A DNA stretch of 64,000 nucleotides. Source: Rutidosis leptorrhynchoides. Its lineage: Eukaryota; Streptophyta; Magnoliopsida; Asterales; Asteraceae. Each line of letters starts with the position of its first letter. The first letter of the stretch is position 1. The notes beneath the pieces were generated by a model. It was not told the origin of the DNA. It worked only from the letters and a program-made list of their open reading frames with translations, and did not search any database. A program made the translations under genes and the position numbers. The DNA lies in the NCBI RefSeq assembly GCF_046630445.1, contig NC_092335.1, positions 7,669,501-7,733,500 on the forward strand, in the 5' to 3' direction. Below, piece after piece: positions 12,012-22,788 of this stretch.

Positions 12012-13155
12012 CCTGTAAAGACCTCGACCTTATCCTCCCGGACGAAGTCTTCAACAGTTGATTCCATTGCGTTGATCGACTCCAAATAATATCTTTAACA
12101 TGAGTAAATGCACAGCGGAAGACTCGATTCGTACCTGAGAATAACATGCTTTAAAATGTCAACATAAAGTTGGTGAGATATATAGGTTTGATGCTAACAG
12201 TGTTATAACTATGGACCACAAGATTTAAAGTTTATAAACATAATACACTCGCAAGTGTATGAAAAGCATTCTAAGTAATGGGCACCCGGTAACTAGCCTT
12301 AACAAGAGTGTGTACCCCTGAGTTATAATAATATGTGCACCGAATCAAGTGCGTTCCGTTAACCTCGAAGTACTAAACACCCGTTCTTCTAGTTCACTAG
12401 AACAACATCTGGGTGGGGGTGTAAAACCCGATAGATCTATCTTTAGGATTCGCGCCTACCAGTTCATAAACCAATAGTTAAAGTTACCAAGCTAGGGGAT
12501 TTTTGATTCAAACCCATGTAGAACGTAATTTTAGTCACTTGTGTCCATAACGTAAATCATTTATAAAAATAGCGCATGTATTCTCAGCCCAAAAATATTT
12601 AAAGTTTAAAAGGGGACTATATACTCACCTAATGTATTTTGTAGTAAAAATACATATAACATCATTGAACACGTATAAGGTTGGCCTCGGATTCACGAAC
12701 CTATATTATTCATATATATTAAAACATATAATGAACATCAAATAATTCTATCTATTAATTATAGTATTCATATACTTAGAGTTGTAGTTTATATATAAAT
12801 TTTGTACTAAATTCTAATATACTATATATTTCAAATTACATGTTCTATATATTCATTTTGTATACATAATAGAAATGTTAATATTTTTAATATATAATTA
12901 TAGTTAATATTAATATAATTTTAGTATAAGTATGAAATATTTATATGTTATAATAATAAAAACAACGATAATGAAATTTTAACTAAAAAGTAGTTTTAAC
13001 AATAATGGTTATAAAAAAATATGAATATTTTATTAAAATAATAATTTTAAATAACTTTGTTATTACTAATAATTTTAATGAAATTGAAAGTTTTAATAAA
13101 AATAATAATTTTTAAAATAATAAATCTTTTAATAGTAATAATAATAATTATGATG

Positions 13156-13201
<46 letters not shown>

Positions 13202-13258
13202 TAATAAAACTACCTTAGGGGTTTTAAAAAGGCTTTCAAAAAGGAAATGCACCAAAAT

Positions 13259-13317
13259 AGATTCGAACCCGCGACCTGCCTTCAACCCACACTACGACTT
13301 AACCATTCGTCTGTCTC
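13259..13317 (-). promoter_or_regulatory. tRNA-like module 1, 5' LTR copy
   Basis: Identical duplicate of 6584-6642, with A-box-like and B-box-like blocks on the minus strand. Confidence 0.5.
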
Positions 13318-13548
13318 ATTGATTTTTCTGATTTGTACCCCGTACTAATTACTATATAATTTGTTATTGATTCGGCCCAACTATTAATTGAATTATCTCG
13401 GCCCAAGATCTATGTCCCAAACCCATTAATCCATTACAGCCCACGGCTCAACAGAGGGCAATAGTTATTCGGCCCAACTGCAAACCCACGGCCCAACCTC
13501 ATTAAAAGCTCTAAAAAAAATTTACAAAGTAAAAACATGCTAGTAATG

Positions 13549-13605
13549 AGATTAGAACCTTCGACCTCTCGATAACCCGACCCTCCTTACAACCATTCGA
13601 TCCAA
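13549..13605 (-). promoter_or_regulatory. tRNA-like module 2, 5' LTR copy
   Basis: Identical duplicate of 6874-6930. Confidence 0.4.
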
Positions 13606-16070
13606 CTTGTTTTTCTGTAATATTTCGGACCTAAATATTTATAACACCAGTATTCTAATGTTCTTCTTCTTCATCATCGTGGGGATTATCCAGGTCCATC
13701 CCACAGCTAATCATAAAATCGTTTTTAAAATTATCAAACCGTTCATCTATCTGATTCATGTGTTTGAAAATTAATTAAAACATCAACAAAACAAAAAAAG
13801 AAGCTGTAACAGGGACCTCAACTCGTATGAACCCACTTCATGATTTTCGAACTTAAAGGTGTTTGAGACCACGACTTATTCATGAAAATGGTTGCAAATT
13901 AAACCTATAAACTTTCTGTAATCTAAATTTTTCTTGTAATTCAACAGAGAACTCGAAAATCCATGAAAACGAATCGATGGACTTTTAAACCCAAAACTTG
14001 ACTCTTCGAATTCGTTCTTGATTTGGAAAATTGGTAGTTGAGACTTGGTAGAAAGATTTGGTAAAGGATTCCTCACATAATAGAATTAACAGATTTTAAT
14101 TTTGATTCGAAATCAAGATAATTGAAAAACGGAGCATGAACTGGGGTCGGCTCTTTGACTCTTTCTGTTTTTTTTTTTTTTTTATACGAGTAACAGAACA
14201 GATAGATATATGGTAGAACAGATCGACACAGATAGTAATATATATAATCAATAGAAATTGTTTTGTAGCTGTAAAGTAATCGACAGGTAATCACAGACGT
14301 ATAGTAAACCGATTGAAACGGATGTTGATATATATAATTTTCTTTTTAAAACATATATGTTTCTGTTTCCAATAAAAATATCGGTATTTGTATTTTCAGT
14401 GTCATTAGTTATGCATTATAGTTTAATACTTAATAATTACCACAATAATAGTGTTTCACTCAATATTTATAATAATACTTATCATAATAATAATATAATT
14501 ATTGATAATGATGTTATTATATTAATAATTAATAATAGTGTAAATAATGATTTTAATATAAAAAAAAATAGTAATAAGTTGTATTAATATAACAATATTT
14601 ATAATAATTTTTGGTAATGGTGTTAATACTTATAATATTAGTAATTATATTAGTAATTATATTAATGATAATAATCAACCATAAAAATTATTACCAACAA
14701 TGTTAACTTTTGAGAATTTTAATAGTAATCATAATTTAAATCGTAATGGTAATGAAAATAATAAAATTTACAAAATAATAAAAATGTGAATACTTAATTG
14801 TGATAATTTTAATATAACAAAATAATATTATCACACACTATCTATATGAAATGAAATGAAATATCATGAATTTCTTATATTTATTTATATATATATATAT
14901 ATTTATTTAATATATAAGTATCTATTTTCAAATAATTGTTCGTGAATCGACAGGCATGATCAGAGGGTAACAGATTTAATGAATATAGATTTCAAACTCT
15001 TTAGACTCAATATAACAGATTTTGCTTATCGTGTCGGAAACATATAGAGTTTAAGGTTTAAATTTGGTCGAAAATTTCCGGGTCGTTACAATATAGAATA
15101 TCCCCATCATTCTGGGACACCCATCGGACATGATAAATTTCGAAGTACTAAAGCATTCCAAATTCCAGAATGGGGGTTGTTAGTTCCCGTAGATCTACCT
15201 TTAGGATTGGCATCAATTAGGGGTCAGTTCCCTAATTCTTAGATTACCAGGCTAAAATGGGCATATTCGACTTCGATCCATTCAACCATATAATGTAGTT
15301 TTAATTACTTGTGTCTATTTCGTAAAATATTTATAAAAGCGCATTTATTCTCAGTCCCAAAAATATATATTGCAAAAGCATTTAAAAAGAAAGCAAATGA
15401 AACTTACTATACTGTATTTTGTAGTAAAAATACATATGACGTTATTGAACAAGTGTAGGGTTGGCCTCGGATTCATGAACCTATATTATTCATATATTTA
15501 TTAAAATATATACTTGTAATTGAACAAGTTTAGATATTATTATTAATTGTTATTTCAGCAACTTGTATGTTTCATTGGTAATTACGTTAACTATAATTAT
15601 TTTATATACTTTAGATAAATAATTAGTATTTATTATGAAATATTAATGTTGTTATGCGATATGTTTTAAATATATTCTTATATAGCTATTTATTTGTTAA
15701 AATAATATCAATAATAATAATAAAAAATTGTATCTTTTTATGATAATAATAATAATAATACCAAAAGTAATTAGATTTAGCAATGATACTGCTATTAATA
15801 GTTTTGATAATAATACTAATAATAAAAGTAATGTTATTAATAATAATAATTTTACTGAAAAGATAATAATGATAAAATAAAAATGTTAGTTTTCATAAAA
15901 ATAATAATGGTATTTTTAATAAAAAAGATGATTCTAATAGAAATTTTAATAGTCATATTAATAATAATACTATTTATTTTAATAATAATAATGATAATAA
16001 TATTAATTATACTAATAATCTTATTTCTTATATTGGTAATAATAATAATTACTTAATAACAATCAATAAA

Positions 16071-16090
16071 TAATAATAATAATAATAATC

Positions 16091-16140
<50 letters not shown>

Positions 16141-16180
16141 TAATAATGAAATAATAATAATAATAATAATAATAAGAGTA
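16071..16180. repeat. AAT-rich microsatellite in LTR of A
   Basis: Long imperfect run of AAT units. The same composition is found at the matching place in the LTRs of element B. Confidence 0.85.
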
Positions 16181-16230
16181 TTAGTAATAACTACCTCAAT
16201 GGAGTAGTCATAAAAAAAATGCCCAAGTTC

Positions 16231-16293
16231 GGGTTTGAACCCGCGACGTCCCGCTAACCCGATAACACTCCTTAACCATTTGCTCTATCACGC
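16231..16293 (-). promoter_or_regulatory. tRNA-like module 1 in LTR of A
   Basis: Minus strand GAGCAAATGGTTAAGGAGTG followed by CGCGGGTTCAAACCC: A-box-like and B-box-like blocks with near-tRNA spacing. This is the best-preserved of the modules. Confidence 0.5.
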
Positions 16294-16384
16294 TTTTCTA
16301 TTTTATATCATATCCTAATCTATTTAACCCAAAATTTCGTGTTTCCAATTTCTTCTTCAAATGACAAAAAAATGTCTCAACCAA

Positions 16385-16441
16385 GACTTGAACACGCGAC
16401 CTCCAGCTCCCTTACCCACACCCTAAACCATCTGCTCTGTC
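16385..16441 (-). promoter_or_regulatory. tRNA-like module 2 in LTR of A
   Basis: Minus strand GAGCAGATGGTTTAGGGTGTG, then AGGTCGCGTGTTCAAGTC. About 155 bp from module 1 and on the same strand. Confidence 0.4.
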
Positions 16442-18322
16442 TGTTACTTCTTGTTATACTCTGCCCGTTTAAACATTTAATATGGATAAAACCGTTTGCC
16501 TTTCTCTTAAACTAAAACCCATTTAGTATCTTCATAGTATCATTTATGATCATGACCTCATCTAACATCATCTATTTATCATCAACATAGTGTTCGTGAT
16601 TATCATAATCATACCTATTATCATTTTAATCATAAAATTCCCATCATCATCGTGTTTATTTTTAATTCCTCACAAGCCTCGTTTTTCATTTCTTATTTAT
16701 CATTATCTATTTCTAATCATCATTATTCACCATCGAGCAATAACCGAAACAAGGTAAGCGTTAAACCTATGAAATCGATTATTGATTCGGCCCAACATAT
16801 GTTGGATCTCAGTCCAACCAACAATACCAACGTGGAACAACAGAAAAGAAAAAGAAGCCCGATTCAAATAGATTGGAATAAAGAGGCGGTTGTACATGTG
16901 TTTTAGAATCCAATATTTTAGAATCCAAGATTTGTGTCTCCATCTCGACCCCATCAAAAACTTTATCATAATTATTTAATTATGCCTCATCAATCCGTGA
17001 TATAAAAAAAACGTGCAGTAGGCCAGCGTGAAAAGTGTTGTTGGGTTCGAATAGTTAAGAAGGAACATGTACAGATCGTAGCTGCATGCATCGAAATAGC
17101 AGCAGTATTAGTTCTGGGTTTGTGGTCTTTGTTCGAACAAAAAGAAAAAAAAAATATAACGGAACAGAAAGAAAACAAAGAAAATAATAACGCAAGTTAT
17201 GTGGGTGATGGTTTCGTGATGATCGTGGTAGCTGCAGTGATTACCTCGATGATGTTTTAGTGATGATCGAACAAGAATAGTAAAAACATAAGTAGTAGCA
17301 ACGAGCAATATGTAGTAGCTACAGCGAAACATAAAAACAGGTATATGTATGTGGTGTTATGGGTTCGGTTTAGATGGTGAAGTGGGTGGCGGTTGCTCAT
17401 TTAAAATAGAAGCAGGAAGACGGGAAAAACGAAACAGAAAAATGGAGATGGTTGACGAAGAGGGTGGTGGTGTTAAGTGAGTTATGATAGTTGTGGTGAC
17501 TGTTAAATCCAAAGGGAAGGAGAAGGAAGCATATTAAGAGTGGTGCGTTGTTATTCAAGGTGTTGGTGGATGGTTTTCATAGTAATCAAAGACAGAAAAA
17601 ATAATAATGGTGATGATGATGGGGGTTTGGTGTCGTTGTTGATGGTATCTTCCGGTGGTATAAGGTGTCGACTAAGGGTGGTGATAGTGAAGGTGGCGAC
17701 TGGTGGTTGATCATATAGGTGATGGCCGGTTTGCTTGTTCATCATAGTGGAAGTGGTGTAAAAAAATAATGAATTATGTTGAAGGTTTGTTAGGTGTGTT
17801 TGAATTGTATATTATATCAATATTCTGATTGAGAGAAAGAAAACAATAACAGTATAAAGATTTGTTAATAATAATTCAATATAAAACACAATATCAATTA
17901 AGTACAGTAACAAGGAGGATTTTCAATTTGCAATAGTGAAGCCGCCCTTTGTCATATTATATTTAGAATTTCGAACCAATATCTCGTGCTCCGTTGTTAA
18001 TCAGTGACGGATAAAAGTCTCAGAAAAATTCCCAAATTTTTACAGTAATTATTTTTATTTATTTTAGTTATTATGGTAAAAATTTTGGTCATTAACTATT
18101 AAATAAAAATTACATTATTTATTCACTCCCAACCCTAAGTAAAATACAAAAAGTTTTAAAATTCATCAAATAGTTCCTAAATATATTTTTAATCAGTCTA
18201 TACTTTACATCACTCATTTTCGGATCACCGTTTATTTTTAAATTAACATAAGTTCCTTTTTAACTCGTTTAATATCGATCGAATGACAATTAAGAGTTAC
18301 TGTCGATTAGAAACTAAATTTG

Positions 18323-18328
<6 letters not shown>

Positions 18329-18370
<42 letters not shown>
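18329..18370. repeat. TA dinucleotide microsatellite
   Basis: Uninterrupted TA run within the LTR of element A. Confidence 0.9.
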
Positions 18371-18374
<4 letters not shown>

Positions 18375-18700
18375 ATATTTCATTTACATATATTGATATA
18401 TTTTAAATAATAATTATTATAATATCATATTTTATCTTTGTTTTACATAGTTAATTAAAGCATGTAATATTTTAAATTATACTTCAAATATATACATATC
18501 TATACATATAAAACATATATATATCTATTTACAATTAGTTGTTCGTGAATCATCGAGAGCAGTCGAAGGTAATTGCATATATGAAAATAGTTCGAAATAT
18601 TTTTGAGACTTAACCTTACAGACTTTGCTTATCATGTCGAAATATTAGATCATTTAAAGATTAAGTTTAAATTTGATTGGAAATTTCCGGGTCGTCACAT

Positions 18701-19012
18701 ATACCGCCTGAATTATATTTCTGTAATATAACTATTATTAACTTTACTAACATTTATATTTATGTTATATATGGTCGGTTATACCCCTGAATTATATTTC
18801 TGTAATCTAACTATTATTAACTTCACTAACATTTATATTTATGTTATATATGGTCGATTATACCGCCTGAATTATATTTCTGTAATCTAACTATTATTAA
18901 CTTCACTAACATTTATATTTATGTTATATATGGTCGGTTATACCGCCTGAATTATATTTATGTAATCTAACTCTTATTAACTTCACTAACATTTATATTT
19001 ATGTTATCTAAC
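18701..19012. repeat. Tandem array, about four units of 79-80 bp
   Basis: Units begin ATACCGCCTGAATTATATTT at 18701, 18781, 18860 and 18940. The first three are nearly identical and the last decays after ATGTTAT. Element A ends at 18699, inside what would be a further unit, so A probably inserted within this array. The array precedes the copia leader and may belong to its LTR. Confidence 0.85.
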
Positions 19013-19315
19013 ATTTATGATTACTTATGCAATTAATTATTATTTATTTCATGCATACTAATGTTTATTCTTAAATTTATTATTTATGCATAATATGTTT
19101 ATTCTCTTAATCTTCGTATTTATACTAAACGTATTTATACTAAATGTATTTTATAGTAATCATATTTATACTAATAAAATTCTTTTATTAAAATTATTAT
19201 TAATATTACAAGTACATAACAGTCGTTAACGTCAACTAACGACATTACAACGGTCATATATACATAACGGTTGTTAACGTCAACTGACGACGTTACAACG
19301 ACTATATTTTTCAAA

Positions 19316-19321
19316 TATAAA
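19316..19321 (+). promoter_or_regulatory. TATA box upstream of copia leader ORF
   Basis: TATAAA 85 bp upstream of the ATG at 19401. It follows two near-repeats of GTTAACGTCAACTAACGAC at about 19215-19300. It probably marks the copia LTR promoter. Confidence 0.5.
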
Positions 19322-19400
19322 GTAAACATCTCCGTTTTCACATTTTCACAAATCAATCTTCATTTTCTCAGATTACCACTCTCAAAAAGTTTTTGTAAAG

Positions 19401-19565
19401 ATGATTCACACAAGGATGATTTTTCCTATTGTATTGGTCATATTAACTATCATCATTGTTGCTAATATACCACCGGGTGAACCTATATTCTATCCTGCCC
19501 TTGTGGTTTTATTATTTGTAATCATACCATTATTCTGTTGTTTGCTACTTATAAATTTAAAATGA
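19401..19565 (+). CDS. 54-residue two-helix membrane ORF in copia leader
   Basis: Complete ATG-to-TGA frame too short for usual ORF cut-offs. Nearly the whole peptide is hydrophobic: helix 1 about residues 6-23, a turn NIPPGEP, helix 2 about residues 31-51, and a short INLK tail. It lies between the presumed LTR promoter and the copia gag start (19636). It closely resembles exon 1 of the antisense gene in element B (8853): in both, PP falls at residues 24-25, with Ile10, Leu12, Ile17-Ile18 and Ile29 shared. I do not recognise a named family. Confidence 0.5.
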   Translation: MIHTRMIFPIVLVILTIIIVANIPPGEPIFYPALVVLLFVIIPLFCCLLLINLK

Positions 19566-19635
19566 TTCTAATTTCATGTTGTTAGAAATTGATTATGATT
19601 ATAATTTATGTTGTTCATCTTTCTGAAAATAGAAA

Positions 19636-19900
19636 ATGTCAAACTTATCAAAGCTTGAGTTTGATGCCCTAGACGCACCGGGAACAAACTACACATCATG
19701 GGTCATGGATGTAGAAATAAATCTTGGATCATTGGGTATTCTAGAAACTTTAAAAGAAAACAATACTTGTTCTGATCAAGATAAATTAAAATCAATTGCT
19801 TTGATATCACCTTAAAACATATGTATCTCACTATCAAAGATCCACATGTTTTACGGAAAAGTATCAAGAGTAGATTCGATAATCAAAAGAAAATATTACT
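19636..19900 (+). pseudogene. Ty1-copia gag, 5' part (broken)
   Basis: Starts MSNLSKLEFDALDAPGTNYT, typical of plant copia gag (UBN2-like), with the Trp-containing W-V-M-D motif following. The frame hits a stop at 19814-19816. Downstream copia-like residues (LTIKDPHV, RFDNQKK) continue in another frame until element insertion at 19901. The coding region resumes at 27620. Confidence 0.85.
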
Positions 19901-21083
19901 TGATCGGTGTCGAATGGCGGGTCAAAAATAGCCTAATTACTCTACTTTAGATAGGGTAAGCAGGATTCATTCCACGGGAAGTTATGATTAATTAGCAAGC
20001 AATTTCAAAATTGGTTTGTTTGTGATTAACTAAAATTAACTAAAGTAAAGACTAGATTAACAATTACTAAGCAAATGTAAACTTTGAGTATTTAAGAGCA
20101 TAAACAATGAACTAAACGAAAAGGTTGTAATCAATTGGATGGAAGTCTTTATCCCTTCACAATCCCAATCTAACATGCATTCATTCAAACAAGTATTATG
20201 TTTATCAAGTATTGATCAAATCTCATAGACAAGATTTCTTAGGCTTATCAACTCTAACTATCTTGGGATTGAATCATGCAACCTAGACACTATGTCTTTA
20301 TCCTTAATCTAATTAACACTAAGTTGGATCAAGAACACAATGTTAAATCATTATAATTCAACTTGCAATAATCACAATCAATAATACTTGCATTGATCAA
20401 TAAACAATTGGTTTATAATATCACAATTCAAAAGACATAAGTTTCATAACATTACAAACCACATAAACTTGAATGAAAAGAATATATGTATCAATTGTTC
20501 ATGGAAGGAATAAAGTAAAAGAAACTAGCCAAGCATGTTGGTGATGATGATCATGATTGCTTCTTGAAGTTGCATGATGAACACTCCTTAAAACCTAGCT
20601 TGAATCTTGATTTGATGATGATATATGGTGTGTTTTTGTGTGTTTGATGCTCCTTAAACTGATGGAAAAGATGTCTTATTCGTAGCCTAGGGTTTCCTTT
20701 ATATAGGAATGAAGTAGGGTATTCCCCAAGCTTGAAATCCCTTAAATCCGGCTCTAAATTCTATCCAAAAATACGCCCAGCCGCAATTTACTCTCACCAA
20801 CCGCAATTTACTCCCAGCCGCAAAAACCCAAGCGCCTCCTTATGCCCGTTTCTGACCTGAGCAAACTTTTAATTTCAGGCCAGCCGCAATTTACTCTCAC
20901 CAGCCGCAATTTGCGGCTGGGTACTTTTTTCGCGCCTTTTTCTCGTTTTAATCCTCGTTTTCGCGTTTCGTCTTGACTCGTTACCCATTATAAAAAACTT
21001 ATAAAAGAGCCTTTTCAACCTCAAATGCACACATAAAATTCATCTTTTAATATCAAACACAATCGACATTTATGAACCGATTA
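19901..21083 (-). repeat. 3' LTR of Athila-like element
   Basis: 1,183 bp. By eye about 16 differences separate it from 26433-27614 (roughly 1.3%), so the insertion is fairly recent. It contains repeated CAGCCGCAATTTACTC motifs near 20780-20900 and a palindrome CCAGCCGCAATTTGCGGCTG at about 20900-20920. Confidence 0.93.
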
Positions 21084-22788
21084 ACTCCCCCACACTTATC
21101 ATTGTTTGTCCTCAAACAATCTCAAACTTAAATCTTCGACTCGAACCTTTAATTGATCTTTTAACAACTGATAAATCTTCGAAGGATTGTATAAAACCGC
21201 AACGTCTTGAACTCAATGTGGAACATAAATTCTTCCAAAATGGCTCTCACTTAATCAACTTTAACTTCTCGATTATGTGAACATCTCATCTCAAGCAAAT
21301 ACTTCAAAAATGTAACAAAACTTCAAACTTGGTGATCTTCAAATAAAACATAAGTCAAGTGAGAGCCATCCGCCATATGAACTAGACAAAAGAACCATAT
21401 ACCATCAATTCCATATTTTGTTTTAAAGGTTGGTGTGCCAGAGTGTCCGAAGACACCCTTTTTGGTTCTCCCGGTGTTTTAGGATCACGGCACTCATCTC
21501 ATGCCCCAACAACTCCTCCGATGACTCTTGGAGCAGGGTGGACAATCGACGAAGGGTCGTGGAGTTTAAGCCCCACGTGACTTATAATGAGAAATAGTTT
21601 TTGTGGATTTAGCCCCATCTAGCTCTATTTTTAGCGGTATTATACGCCCCAACAAGGCTCTCGTGTAGGAATATTTATCCAGCCCCTATACTGGCTGTTT
21701 TATGGATTTGGCTCCATCGAGCTCTCATTTTGTGGTTTTAGCCCCAAGCATGGCTCTCGTGTAGGAATATTTATCCAGCCCCTATACTGGCTATTTTGCA
21801 GCGAACTGCGGGTATGGCTAGTGTCATCCACAGCTAATCCTAGTTTTAGATAGCGACACAGAACAAGTCCAAGCACTAGCATTTGTTCTCAGTATCGAAA
21901 CAAGATGTGAATGAACAGGAAATGACATTTTGTACCTTTCACTTTCGTCAATTCATGGGTAAAAAGCTGCACTAAAAAGTGCTTGCGAAGCGTAAATTGG
22001 AAGACTTTACTTCCTTCTTGAAAACACCTTGATAACACAACTAAGAAGACTTTACTTCTTAACTTTACCATTTGAAACATCTTTATTAATTAAGGTGCTA
22101 ACGACCAACTTTTTCTTAATACCCCTTAATACCATGCCACTTCACTTATTCTTTCAACTCTTTTTTTTTTCACAAAAATCACACTTGATTTGTTATAAAA
22201 TTATGATTAAAAATTTTGTTCAATCGCAATAATCATAATGTTTTACTCATTTTAAGCTTCAAACCCAAGTAATGTATCCCAAAAGAAAATTTTACTTTTC
22301 CCCTCTCCCCCACACTTGAATCATGCTACGCCCTCGTACGTATGTTTAGAGTATTACAATACTTATGTGAAAAGAAAAAGAGAAAATCTAACACATTACC
22401 GAGATACTCGCAAGTTCATCATCCAATAGTAACCACCACACATCATTTTGATTCATCATCACCATTCCATTCGATTACATTTATCCTTCCATTACAACTT
22501 AGAAAAGAAAAACAAAAGAAAAACGTAAAATCCTAACTAGCCACTTTCGTAGGGCTCACGATTGCACTTAGCATGTGCAACAAGCCTTTAAACCACCCGA
22601 TTCCCTCAGGTGGACGAGTTTTGTCTCGTGAGGGCTTGCAGTGAACATACCCACAAAGTTCATTTAACTAAAACTAAATAAAAATAAAATAGAAACAAAG
22701 TAAAAATAAAATAAAGAAGACTTACAAACTCTACACATAGTTTGTGCAGTTTTTATTTCCGAGTCGCGAACACGACTCTTTCTTCACT
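21084..22788 (-). other. Noncoding 3' internal region of Athila-like element
   Basis: No open frame with a recognisable product. The polypurine tract lies at 21084-21097, and purine-tract-like copies (CCCCCACACTT on plus) recur near 22308 and 23112. A direct repeat of about 42 bp (GGCTCTCGTGTAGGAATATT...) occurs at about 21655 and 21752. The RT, RNase H and integrase of a full Athila would have lain here. Confidence 0.7.

Larger units (their letters stand above)
5345..15090 (-). mobile_element. Element B: complete, very young, non-autonomous Ty3-gypsy-type LTR element
   Basis: A 9,746-bp insertion with direct LTRs 5345-8415 and 12014-15090, TG...CA ends, and a 5-bp target duplication ATATA at 5340-5344 and 15091-15095. 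The minus-strand primer site TGGTATCAGAGC (12000-12011) is 2 nt from the LTR. A purine-rich strand (GGTGGGTAC read on minus) abuts the other LTR at 8416. The internal region has no protease, RT, RNase H or integrase, so the element must have been moved by proteins made elsewhere. Tekay-like chromoviruses are my guess for the partner, from the LTR-end sequence. Confidence 0.93.
12014..15090 (-). repeat. 5' LTR of element B
   Basis: 3,077 bp and nearly identical to 5345-8415. As the 5' LTR in minus orientation it should hold the element's promoter. It includes the same two tRNA-like modules at 13259-13317 and 13549-13605. Confidence 0.93.
15096..18699 (-). mobile_element. 5' LTR of element A, part 2 (after element B)
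   Basis: Continues the LTR broken at 5344 and ends CCGGGTCGTCACA at 18699. With part 1 it would be about 4.1 kb. It is homologous to the LTRs of element B (shared GTATTTTGTAGTAAAAATAC, GGTTGGCCTCGGATTCA, AAT-rich centre, tRNA-like modules, same end), but beyond the first 300 bp it does not match the LTR at 1-2653. Open frames such as 16652-16906 have no recognisable product. Confidence 0.75.

Noticed and set aside
16990-17745. Minus-strand frames of 60-75 codons in the LTR of element A
   Set aside because: Low-complexity composition and no conserved motif; likely chance frames in the LTR.
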